Assembly (NCBI GenBank): GCA_947503715.1
Contig: CANNER010000001.1
Location: 1 to 64,000, forward strand
Direction: 5' to 3'
DNA length: 64,000 nt
DNA from: an uncultured Caulobacterales bacterium
Lineage (GTDB): Bacteria > Pseudomonadota > Alphaproteobacteria > Caulobacterales > Maricaulaceae
Made by a program: the position numbers and the translations under genes. Below are positions 38,305 through 46,171 of the stretch, in pieces. Numbering within the stretch: the stretch's first letter is position 1; each line of letters begins with the position of its first letter. The notes under the pieces are model-generated. The model did not search any database. It was not told the DNA's origin and saw nothing but the letters and a program-made list of their open reading frames with translations.

Positions 38305-38754
38305 ATGGCTGATATGAACATAGAGACCCAGATTATTACACCCGCCGTGCAAGCGCGCTTATCCGTTTTGGAGGCGCGGCATGAAAAAGAGGCAGCGCAG
38401 CTTCTGCGGTTAGAGTCGCTCGCAAATCTCATGGATGCACAGTTCAAAATTCCCTTACTGCCCATTCCGATAGGATTAGACGCGATTATAGGATTAATCC
38501 CTGTGATTGGCGACACGATCAGTATTGGTGCATCCGGTGTGATCGTTGTCGGGGCGCAGCGCTTGAATTTGCCAAAGCGTTATCTGTTACAGATGGCTGG
38601 AAATATGTTTATTGACTGGTTGATTGGATTAATCCCGCTGGTTGGGGATTTGTTCGATATTGGTTGGCGCGGAAATATTCGAAATGTGAGGATTGCACGA
38701 GAGCAGTTGGAGCGAAAATGGGCAAAAGAGCGTGAGTTTGCGCTAAAGGACTGA
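38305..38754 (+). CDS. DUF4112 family membrane protein
   Basis: A 149-residue inner-membrane protein of the DUF4112 type. It has LLRLESLANLMDAQFKIPLLP, the glycine/proline-rich membrane segment GLDAIIGLIPVIGDTISIGASG, and a second one, DWLIGLIPLVGDLFDIGWRG, then a basic tail. The two GLIPxxGD hairpins are the family hallmark; function unknown. Start is either ATG 38305 or ATG 38314. No good ribosome-binding site exists apart from the AGG within the terminator arm. Confidence 0.83.
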   Translation: MADMNIETQIITPAVQARLSVLEARHEKEAAQLLRLESLANLMDAQFKIPLLPIPIGLDAIIGLIPVIGDTISIGASGVIVVGAQRLNLPKRYLLQMAGNMFIDWLIGLIPLVGDLFDIGWRGNIRNVRIAREQLERKWAKEREFALKD

Positions 38755-39069
38755 TTTATAATTTACGTCATACCGTCGCCGCAAAGCCGCCCGGTACCCC
38801 TGCCGTGAAGATAGCGGCGATCACGTAGTTCAGATTTTTTACGCCAAGATCACGGCATGGGCACCGAGCGAACTAAAGCTCGCGTCGGTGTGACGGTCTG
38901 TAAAGATGTGCGCTTCGTTCTTCACCTCACATCACCCCATAGAATCCCTTTTCAAAAGGCCTCTCAATAAAAGCCCTTCCCGCAAGACTGTGCCTCACTG
39001 TCACGGGTTCCTGACTGGCAACTCCGGTTCCAATCCCTATAAAGACGAAAAACGGCATTGGGGAAGACC
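38755..39069. other. Gene-free interval before mmsA
   Basis: 315 bases without a convincing gene. On the minus strand a short stretch near 38780-38855 reads NLNYVIAAIFTAGVPGGFAATV before a stop, which looks protein-like but has no start or upstream continuation, so it may be the remnant of a lost gene or part of a repeat. An imperfect inverted repeat is centred near 38877 (GCACCGAGCGAAC / GCTCGCGTCGGTGT). The mmsA ribosome-binding site GGGGAAG lies at the end. Confidence 0.4.
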
Positions 39070-40578
39070 ATGGAAACTATCGGACATTTCATCGACGGCA
39101 AACGCGTTGCGGGCCTTTCAGTTTCGGAGGGCGGACGCACGAAAGATATTTTCGATCCCAATACGGGCGAGGTTCAATCCAAGGTCAGCATGGCCACGCC
39201 CGCAGAACTGGACGCCGCCGTCGCCTCTGCCGCTGAAGCGCAACGTAAATGGGCGCAGGAAAATCCGCAGCGCCGTTCGCGGGTTCTGTTCCGATATAAG
39301 CAACTCGTCGAAGAGAATATGGAAGAGCTCGCTCATATGCTCAGTTCCGAGCACGGCAAAGTCATCGCCGATTCGCGTGGTGACGTCATGCGCGGCATAG
39401 ATGTCATCGAATTTGCGTGCGGTGTCCCGCATGGGCAAAAAGGGGAGCACACTTACGGCGCGGGACCGGGCATTGACGTCTATTCACTGCGAAAACCTCT
39501 CGGCGTTGTGGCGGGTATCACGCCGTTCAACTTCCCCGCCATGATCCCGATGTGGATGTTTGGCATGGCGATTTCGACGGGCAATGCTTGTATCCTGAAG
39601 CCCTCTGAAAAAGACCCATCTGTTCCGATGCGCCTCAGCGAGTTATTTATTGAAGCAGGCGGTCCTGCCGGATTGTTGCAATGCGTGAATGGAGATAAGG
39701 AAATCGTCGATGCAATCTGTGATCATCCGACCATCAAAGCTGTCAGCTTTGTTGGCTCCTCCGACATCGCGCAATATGTCTATGCCCGCGCGACGGCGAA
39801 CGGCAAACGCGCGCAATGTATGGGCGGCGCGAAAAATCACGGCATCATTATGCCCGACGCGAATATGGAACAGGCCGCGAAAGATATTCTCGGCGCGGCT
39901 TACGGCTCGGCGGGCGAACGCTGTATGGCGCTGCCCGTTGTCGTGCCTGTCGGTGAGGGGACGGCGGAGAAATTCCTAGAAGCCTTCATGCCGAAACTGG
40001 AAGCGATGACGGTCGGCACCTCCACCGATCCGGATGCGGATTATGGTCCCGTTGTGACGCAGGTCCATAAGGAAAGTATCGAAGCCAATATTGATAAAGC
40101 GGTGGAAGAGGGCGCGACTCTGCTCGTTGACGGGCGCGGCTTCACGCTGCAGGGCCATGAGGGCGGGTTCTTCGTCGGACCGACACTGCTTGATAATGTG
40201 ACGCCGGATATGCAGACCTATCACGAAGAAATTTTCGGCCCCGTTCTACAAATTGTGCGTGCCAAGAATTTCGAAGAGGCCGTCGCCCTGCCGAGTGAGC
40301 ATCAATATGGAAACGGCGTTGCAATTTTCACGCAAAATGGCCGCGTTGCGAGAGAGTTCGCGGACCGCGTCGAAGTCGGCATGGTCGGGATTAATGTCCC
40401 CATCCCCGTCCCCGTCGCCTATCACAGCTTTGGCGGCTGGAAACGCTCGGCTTTTGGCGATGCGAACCAATACGGGATGGAAGGCCTGCGCTTCTACACG
40501 AAGGTAAAGACTGTCACGCAACGTTGGCCGGAAGGTGAAACAGAAGATTCAGCCTTTATCATTCCGCATTTTGGTTAG
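39070..40578 (+). CDS. mmsA: Methylmalonate-semialdehyde dehydrogenase (CoA-acylating)
   Basis: Converts methylmalonate semialdehyde to propionyl-CoA in valine (and thymine) breakdown. The 502-residue protein matches the family: TPFNFPAMIPMWMFGMAI, ILKPSEKDPSVP, and the catalytic Cys285 in SAGERCMALPV. The C-terminal FGDANQYGMEGLRFYTKVKT is typical. The start at 39070 follows GGGGAAG. Two genes downstream, on the other side of an inverted alginate lyase, the rest of the pathway is encoded. Confidence 0.95.
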   Translation: METIGHFIDGKRVAGLSVSEGGRTKDIFDPNTGEVQSKVSMATPAELDAAVASAAEAQRKWAQENPQRRSRVLFRYKQLVEENMEELAHMLSSEHGKVIADSRGDVMRGIDVIEFACGVPHGQKGEHTYGAGPGIDVYSLRKPLGVVAGITPFNFPAMIPMWMFGMAISTGNACILKPSEKDPSVPMRLSELFIEAGGPAGLLQCVNGDKEIVDAICDHPTIKAVSFVGSSDIAQYVYARATANGKRAQCMGGAKNHGIIMPDANMEQAAKDILGAAYGSAGERCMALPVVVPVGEGTAEKFLEAFMPKLEAMTVGTSTDPDADYGPVVTQVHKESIEANIDKAVEEGATLLVDGRGFTLQGHEGGFFVGPTLLDNVTPDMQTYHEEIFGPVLQIVRAKNFEEAVALPSEHQYGNGVAIFTQNGRVAREFADRVEVGMVGINVPIPVPVAYHSFGGWKRSAFGDANQYGMEGLRFYTKVKTVTQRWPEGETEDSAFIIPHFG

Positions 40579-40584
40579 AAAAAA

Positions 40585-40610
40585 GGCGGTGCATTTTGCG
40601 CCGCCATTTT
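40585..40610. terminator. Bidirectional terminator between mmsA and the alginate lyase
   Basis: A 9-bp GC-rich stem with one wobble pair (40585-40593 with 40597-40605) lies between the convergent genes. On the + strand it is followed by ATTTTAATT. On the minus strand it is followed by TTTTTT, the better terminator. Confidence 0.78.
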
Positions 40611-40612
40611 AA

Positions 40613-41668
40613 TTATTCAACGGGCGTTGCGGGTCCGACCGTCAGCTTGCTGAATGTTGCCTGTGCATAATCGCCATTGGCTTTGTCTGTGGCCCAATCG
40701 CCCGTACCGGGACAACCGGCATACCAGTTTCCACCGCCTTTTTTCGTGCTGCATTGATTATAGATGCCCGCTTTAAAATAGAGCGAGTCACCGCCATAGC
40801 TATATTTATTATCCAATGGGTCGATTTCGCCATAGGCATCATGCTGGCTGACGAGGCTTTTCGTAAAGGTCTTTGTCCCGAGGCGCTCATTTGAGAATGT
40901 CAGATACATCATATTTTTGTAAACATTGATTGTGTAACTAAACTCTTCGCCGATGGCGATGCCTTGGTCACCCGGATCGTCTGAATTAGACCAGTTATTA
41001 CCGAAAACGGCGTACGAAATATCCGTTCGATTCGGATCGTCCTTTGCCAGATTACGCTCATAATTCCAGAAGACGGAACCCGTTTCGTGCCCCGGAAACT
41101 TCTTATAATAGATTTTAATCGGTTCATTGCCGTACCCAAAACCTGACGAAGTCTTGTCATATTTCACGGCGTGAATTTGTCCGATAACGGCAGAATAGGC
41201 AGCTTTCGTGCTGGCATCTCCGGCACGTTTCGCGACGTGGTCGACTTTTAATGTGGCATCCAATCGGCCGCCGATACGGGCAAACTCATCAGAGCCTTTT
41301 CGGGCCTCGACGGCGAAATTATTTTTCGGGCCGCTCGTCTTAAATTTCGTATTTGTCCCGCGAAGCATATGGCGCAACTCTGAACGGGTGTTACTGGAAT
41401 TGGCAGTGGTAGCGGCTTTGTTGGGCGCGGCGAAAACCATGCCGCCATTTTCATCAAGGTAGAAGAAATCTGGATGAGCGTATTTTTTCAATTTCTTGAC
41501 GGTGACAGTATCCGGCTTTTTGTCCTTATTGGTATCGACGGGAACTGTTATATTCCACTCGCTGAGATCAAAAACCTCCGCAGGGACAGTGTCGCTTTTT
41601 CCCGTGGCAACCATTCCGACTGACATTGCTGCAAGCGTACAGACGGTGGCGAATAAGATCTGTTTCAT
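40613..41668 (-). CDS. Exported alginate lyase, polysaccharide lyase family 7
   Basis: Cleaves alginate by beta-elimination, outside the cytoplasm. The 351-residue protein has a signal peptide (MKQILFATVCTLAAMSVGMVAT) and the three PL7 active-site motifs: RSELR (95-99), QIH (164-166) and YFKAGIYNQ (297-305). The start at 41668 is chosen because it begins the signal peptide; the frame to 41794 has no such feature. It stands alone, opposite in direction to the valine genes on both sides, with no SusC/TonB receptor or other alginate gene nearby. Confidence 0.92.
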   Translation of the reverse strand: MKQILFATVCTLAAMSVGMVATGKSDTVPAEVFDLSEWNITVPVDTNKDKKPDTVTVKKLKKYAHPDFFYLDENGGMVFAAPNKAATTANSSNTRSELRHMLRGTNTKFKTSGPKNNFAVEARKGSDEFARIGGRLDATLKVDHVAKRAGDASTKAAYSAVIGQIHAVKYDKTSSGFGYGNEPIKIYYKKFPGHETGSVFWNYERNLAKDDPNRTDISYAVFGNNWSNSDDPGDQGIAIGEEFSYTINVYKNMMYLTFSNERLGTKTFTKSLVSQHDAYGEIDPLDNKYSYGGDSLYFKAGIYNQCSTKKGGGNWYAGCPGTGDWATDKANGDYAQATFSKLTVGPATPVE

Positions 41669-41834
41669 GTCGGGTCCCCAACGCTTAAAGGTTATATTTT
41701 GCGCAGGACTAGCGCATCTGTTCAAGATGTCCAATAAATGGCCTGAAAGAAGGCTGAACATCGCGGATTGAAACTGGCAAATGTTTGAAAGCAATAACTT
41801 TGCGCCCCTTCAAACCTTCACCTATAGTTCGGAT

Positions 41835-42974
41835 ATGCAATTTCAACACACCGAAGACCAAATCATGATAACCGATATGGCGCGGCAATTCGCGGCCTCG
41901 GAACTCGCCCCGCATGCGGAAATGTGGGACCGCGAGAAGATTATGGACCGCGCCGTTTTTGAAAAGGCCGCCGCGCTCGGTTTTCTTGGGATTTACACGT
42001 CCGAAGAACATGGTGGGTCTAACCTCTCGCGCCTTGATTCCGCACTGGTTTTCGAACAACTCGCGGCGGGGGATGTGTCGCATACCGCGATGATGACGAT
42101 CCATAATATGGCGACGTGGATGATTGACCGTTACGGCGATGCGGCCTTGCGCGCGAAATATGTCCCGCGCCTGACGGCAGGGCAGTTGGTCGCCTCATAT
42201 TGTCTGACCGAACCCGGCAGTGGGTCGGATGCGGCCTCGCTCTCGACTAAAGCAATACGCGACGGGGACGATTACGTTCTAAATGGCACAAAGACATTTA
42301 TCTCCGGTGCGGGATGGTCGGATGTCTATGTTGTCATGGCCCGCACATCTGATGATGGCGCGCGGGGCGTGTCCTGTTTCGTTGTCGAAAAAGGCATGGC
42401 GGGGCTGTTATTTGGGGCGCAGGAACGAAAAATGGGCTGGAATGCACAACCGACGGCGCAGGTCATCTTGGAAGACTGCCGCATTCCCGCCAGCAACCGT
42501 GTCGGCGCGGAAGGCGAGGGGTTCCGCTTTGCCATGTCGGGTCTCGACGGCGGACGTATTAATATCGGTGCCTGTAGTCTTGGCGGAGCACAAGCGGCCC
42601 TGGATATGGCGGTGGAATACACGAAAGAGCGTAAGCAATTCAAAACCCGCATCGCCGATTTTCAGAACACACAATTCAAACTCGCGGATATGAGCACAGA
42701 ATTAGATGCTGCCCGCCTTATGATCTACCGCGCGGCTAATATGGTGGACGAGAAAGTTCCGGATGCGGGCGTGGCCTGCGCAAAGGCCAAGCGTTTCGCG
42801 ACGGATATTTGTTCGATAATTGCGAATGACGCGCTGCAACTCCATGGCGGCTATGGTTATCTCGCGGATTATCAGGTCGAACGGATTGTGCGCGACCTGC
42901 GCGTCCATCAAATCCTCGAGGGAACGAATGAAATCATGCGCATGATTGTGGGCCGGTCCATGGTGAGGCAGTAA
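41835..42974 (+). CDS. Isobutyryl-CoA dehydrogenase-like acyl-CoA dehydrogenase
   Basis: FAD enzyme oxidising a branched short-chain acyl-CoA, most likely isobutyryl-CoA to methacrylyl-CoA. At 379 residues it has CLTEPGSGSDAASLSTKA, FISGAGWSDVYVVMARTS and VERIVRDLRVHQILEGTNEI with the Glu region of this class. The operon (hydrolase and mmsB directly after) supports the valine role over other acyl-CoAs. ATG 41835 (MQFQHTEDQ) fits the family better than 41781. Its electrons would go to the ETF encoded at 53285-54975. Confidence 0.9.
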   Translation: MQFQHTEDQIMITDMARQFAASELAPHAEMWDREKIMDRAVFEKAAALGFLGIYTSEEHGGSNLSRLDSALVFEQLAAGDVSHTAMMTIHNMATWMIDRYGDAALRAKYVPRLTAGQLVASYCLTEPGSGSDAASLSTKAIRDGDDYVLNGTKTFISGAGWSDVYVVMARTSDDGARGVSCFVVEKGMAGLLFGAQERKMGWNAQPTAQVILEDCRIPASNRVGAEGEGFRFAMSGLDGGRINIGACSLGGAQAALDMAVEYTKERKQFKTRIADFQNTQFKLADMSTELDAARLMIYRAANMVDEKVPDAGVACAKAKRFATDICSIIANDALQLHGGYGYLADYQVERIVRDLRVHQILEGTNEIMRMIVGRSMVRQ

Positions 42975-42975
42975 T

Positions 42976-44019
42976 ATGACAGATCAGATCATCACGCGAA
43001 AACGCGGCAATCTCGGCCATATCACGCTGAACCGTCCTGAAGCGTTAAACGCGCTGACGGAAGAGATGTGCATGGCTATCACGGACGCCCTACAGGCTTG
43101 GGCGACAGACGCCGAGATCGGCGCCGTCCTTGTGGACGGGGCGGGGGACCGCGCTTTTTGCGCCGGCGGGGATGTCATCCTACTGCATGATAGCGGCAAG
43201 GCGGGCGATGACCGTGCCGAGCAGTTCTGGCGCACGGAATATGCGCTGAACGAGCTAATCAAGACTTATTCTAAACCCTATATCGCCCTGATTGACGGGT
43301 TCGTCATGGGCGGCGGAGTCGGTCTCTCCGTGCATGGACGGTTGCGCGTGGCGGGCGATAATACGCTCTTTGCTATGCCTGAAACAGGGATCGGATATTT
43401 CCCGGATGTGGGCGGCACTTATTTCCTGCCGCGCCTGGGGACAGCCATAGGGAACTGGCTGGGTCTGACAGGAGCGCGGTTGAAAACTGCCGATACCTGC
43501 GCCGTGGGTGTGGCGAATGCCTACATTCCGACGGATAAACATAATGATTTAATTGAGGCTTTGGCAAAGGCTAAACTCGATGGGTCTGATCTGGCCGTGG
43601 CAACGGTGATGAAAGATTTTGTCCGTCGCCCCCCTGTTGCGGAGCCGTTACCTAACGCGCTGTCCTGTTTTGAAAAAGAGACCGTTCCGGCGATCTTGAA
43701 AGCGCTGGATGCGGACGGGTCAGACTGGGCGTCCAAACAGGCCGCAAATTTGCGGAAGAAGTCACCTCTGGCTTTGGCCGTCACATTGGAAGCGATGCGG
43801 CGTGGCGCGAAGCTCGATTTCCGAACGGCAATGGCGCGTGAGCTGGACTATTCCCTCGGATTTCTAAAAACGCAGGATTTCTATGAAGGTATCCGGGCGC
43901 AACTCATTGATAAGGACCGCAATCCGAAATGGTCCCACACGGAAGGTGAGGTCACAGACGCGCAGGTTGGTCGTGTGTTGGGGCGGCATGCGATGAACGA
44001 ATTGGAGTTCCTGTCATGA
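42976..44019 (+). CDS. 3-hydroxyisobutyryl-CoA hydrolase (crotonase family)
   Basis: Releases 3-hydroxyisobutyrate from its CoA ester in valine breakdown. The 347-residue protein has the crotonase fold with the long C-terminus of the hydrolase subfamily. Oxyanion-hole segments are DRAFCAGGDVILLHDSG and DGFVMGGGVGLSVHGRLRVA; the catalytic-type Glu/Asp lie in FAMPETGIGYFPDVGGTYFL. It starts 1 base after the dehydrogenase and overlaps mmsB by 4 bases. Confidence 0.93.
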   Translation: MTDQIITRKRGNLGHITLNRPEALNALTEEMCMAITDALQAWATDAEIGAVLVDGAGDRAFCAGGDVILLHDSGKAGDDRAEQFWRTEYALNELIKTYSKPYIALIDGFVMGGGVGLSVHGRLRVAGDNTLFAMPETGIGYFPDVGGTYFLPRLGTAIGNWLGLTGARLKTADTCAVGVANAYIPTDKHNDLIEALAKAKLDGSDLAVATVMKDFVRRPPVAEPLPNALSCFEKETVPAILKALDADGSDWASKQAANLRKKSPLALAVTLEAMRRGAKLDFRTAMARELDYSLGFLKTQDFYEGIRAQLIDKDRNPKWSHTEGEVTDAQVGRVLGRHAMNELEFLS

Positions 44020-44897
44020 CAACCATCGCTTTTATCGGGCTCGGCAATATGGGCCTCGGCATGGCGGCAAACCTCGTAAAGGCGGGGCACAATGTTCTGG
44101 CTTTTGATCTTTCACCATCAGCTCAAAAAGCGGCTAAAAAATCAGGTTGCGTGATCGCAGTATCCATTAATGAAGCTGTCAAAGATGCCAGTGCAGTTGT
44201 GATGATGCTGCCATCTGGCGATATTGTTAGGAAGGTTTGTGAAGACGTCTTTTTCTCATCTGTACCAGGAGCGTTAGTAATTGATTGTTCTACGATTGAT
44301 GTGGAAACCGCTAGAGATATGATTTCAGAGGCGAAAGCTCAATTAATTGATATGATCGACGCGCCCGTTTCCGGCGGAGTGGGCGGTGCGGCAGCGGGCA
44401 CGCTGACCTTTATGTGTGGCGGAACGACGGAGGCGTTTGAACGCGCGCGCCCCCTACTCGATATCATGGGTAAGAACGTATTTCACGCCGGTGATGCAGG
44501 GAATGGGCAGGTCGCCAAGATCGCGAATAATATGCTGCTCGGCATCCATATGATCGGCACCTGTGAAGCGTTTAACCTGGCGGAAAAACTCGGTCTGGAT
44601 GCGCAGACTTTCTACGATATTTCCTCCACCGCTTCGGGTCAAAATTGGTCCATGACAAGTTACTGCCCCGCCCCCGGTCCGGTCGAAAGCGCACCGTCAA
44701 ACCGCGATTACAAACCCGGTTTTGCTGCTGCGATGATGCTCAAAGATCTGCGACTAGCACAGGAAGCCGCACAATCCGCGAAAGCCGCCACACCGCTCGG
44801 CGCACAGGCCATGGCGCTCTATGCGCTGATGGAAAGCGCGGGCGAAGACGGATTGGATTTCTCAGGTGTGATGAAACTGATCAATGGCTCGCTGTAG
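44016..44897 (+). CDS. mmsB: 3-hydroxyisobutyrate dehydrogenase
   Basis: Oxidises 3-hydroxyisobutyrate to methylmalonate semialdehyde, the MmsA substrate. The 293-residue protein has the NAD-binding GLGNMGLGMAANLVKAGHNV at the N-terminus, the substrate loop DAPVSGGVGGAAAGTLTFM, and the catalytic Lys in GQVAKIANNMLLG. From about 44095 to 44350 the gene is markedly AT-richer, with different codon choice from its own 3' half and from the genes on either side. The protein remains conserved through this part. Confidence 0.94.
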   Translation: MTTIAFIGLGNMGLGMAANLVKAGHNVLAFDLSPSAQKAAKKSGCVIAVSINEAVKDASAVVMMLPSGDIVRKVCEDVFFSSVPGALVIDCSTIDVETARDMISEAKAQLIDMIDAPVSGGVGGAAAGTLTFMCGGTTEAFERARPLLDIMGKNVFHAGDAGNGQVAKIANNMLLGIHMIGTCEAFNLAEKLGLDAQTFYDISSTASGQNWSMTSYCPAPGPVESAPSNRDYKPGFAAAMMLKDLRLAQEAAQSAKAATPLGAQAMALYALMESAGEDGLDFSGVMKLINGSL

Positions 44898-44911
44898 ACT
44901 TTGACGAATAA

Positions 44912-44939
44912 AAAAGCCCCGATGAAAATCGAGGCTTTT
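44912..44939. terminator. Bidirectional terminator after mmsB
   Basis: A 12-base stem with one mismatch (44912-44923 with 44928-44939) closes a GAAA loop. A-rich and T-rich flanks on the two sides allow it to end both mmsB and the convergent VOC gene. Confidence 0.78.
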
Positions 44940-44961
44940 ATTTAGATGCTGTTTTATTTGG

Positions 44962-45594
44962 TTAAGCGGCTTTGCCGACTTTTTCCTGTACGGGCGGCAC
45001 TTCCCAATCACCGGGCATTTTTTTGAAGTCGAAGAACGGCGTCGTGTCGTTTTCTTCAATGGCTTTCTGCACTTGGGCGTAGAACCCTTCGCCGGCCATT
45101 TCGGAAAATGTGATTTCCATATCGCGTTGCTCTGATGCGTTACGCGGACGTTCGCAATATTCCGGGAAAGTCGCTTCGCCCGCATGACCGGACGCAAATC
45201 CTTTGGCGAACATCTGTTTCAGAATGCCAAAGCCGTCATCCTGAATGATAACGTCGCCGCGTGGATGTCCACCCAGCGTTTTCATGTGGTCGATAAATTT
45301 ATCGAGGCTGTAACAATCATAGGCAACATGCTGACAGGAGTGATCGCCGTGCTTGTCGACAAAGGCCGTGACCTGTGACTTCTCTTCACGATCAATGCCT
45401 TCGATCAGGGCAATTCCGAAATTCCCGTAATCAATGCACCAGATTTTCATGGAGGATTTGCCATCCGGATTTACATCGTCAATCCGCTTGATGAGTGTTC
45501 CGCCCTCAACTTCGATATGGAACCAAGCCCATTTCTCGATTGTCCCCGCTGCGCAGGCATAGGTGACGTGATCAATACTTTTAAGATGTGACAT
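44962..45594 (-). CDS. VOC (glyoxalase/dioxygenase fold) family protein, HPPD-like
   Basis: A 210-residue cytoplasmic protein with a vicinal-oxygen-chelate pattern. The first module begins SIDHVTYACAAGTIEKWAWF with a possible metal His; a second part has CQHVAYDCYSLDKFIDHMK, then GGHPRGDVIIQDD. The arrangement recalls the N- and C-terminal ends of 4-hydroxyphenylpyruvate dioxygenase but it is about half the length, so enzymatic identity is uncertain. It faces a divergent Lrp/AsnC regulator across 124 bases, which may control it. Confidence 0.68.
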   Translation of the reverse strand: MSHLKSIDHVTYACAAGTIEKWAWFHIEVEGGTLIKRIDDVNPDGKSSMKIWCIDYGNFGIALIEGIDREEKSQVTAFVDKHGDHSCQHVAYDCYSLDKFIDHMKTLGGHPRGDVIIQDDGFGILKQMFAKGFASGHAGEATFPEYCERPRNASEQRDMEITFSEMAGEGFYAQVQKAIEENDTTPFFDFKKMPGDWEVPPVQEKVGKAA

Positions 45595-45718
45595 GTTTAG
45601 CTCCTGTTTTCCTAAAACACTATATCAGGTTATATGCGCGATTATTCTGTTAATTCGTGCCCATAATGATTATAGAGTGCAGGATTATTGTATTTAAACT
45701 TAAAAAATAGACGTTTTC

Positions 45719-46171
45719 ATGCTTACCGAAATTGATAAAAAAATCATCCGTGAATTGTCAGGGGACGGTCGGATGAGTTGGGTTAACCTCGGCGCGGCTG
45801 TCGGATTGTCGCCCTCGGCTTGCCAGAGACGCGTGGAATCCTTGCAAAGCGCGGGGGTTATTCAGCGTTTCACCCTGAAGATTAATCCTGAATCCGTCGG
45901 GCAAGCCATACATGCCATCGTCCAAATCAAAGTCGAGCGACAGGATGTCAAAACGGCGCAAATCTTTCGGAACCGACTGTCGAGCTATGCTGAGATTAGC
46001 GGATTTTACAAACTCTCCGGGGCCGTTGATTATTTAATTCATCTTCACGTTGCCGATATTCGGGCGCTGTCTGATTTCCTCGATAATCGTCTTCTCGCGT
46101 TGGACGGTGTCGTCGATGCCAGTTCCGCGATTGTGTTGGCGGAGCAGCCTGTGGGCTATCTCCCGGCCTAG
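45719..46171 (+). CDS. Lrp/AsnC family transcriptional regulator
   Basis: A 150-residue regulator. The N-terminal helix-turn-helix is MSWVNLGAAVGLSPSACQRRVESLQSAGVI, followed by a RAM ligand-binding domain (IVQIKVERQDVKTAQIFRNR, AVDYLIHLHVADIRALSDFL). It lies between the divergent VOC gene and the convergent putA, whose last 4 bases it overlaps. In several alphaproteobacteria an Lrp protein (PutR) activates putA, but normally divergently; here the 5' side faces the VOC gene, so the target is open. Confidence 0.93.
   Translation: MLTEIDKKIIRELSGDGRMSWVNLGAAVGLSPSACQRRVESLQSAGVIQRFTLKINPESVGQAIHAIVQIKVERQDVKTAQIFRNRLSSYAEISGFYKLSGAVDYLIHLHVADIRALSDFLDNRLLALDGVVDASSAIVLAEQPVGYLPA

Noticed and set aside
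38906-39400. 164-residue open frame overlapping mmsA
   Set aside because: Out of frame with mmsA over most of its length, composition as expected for an antisense or shadow frame.
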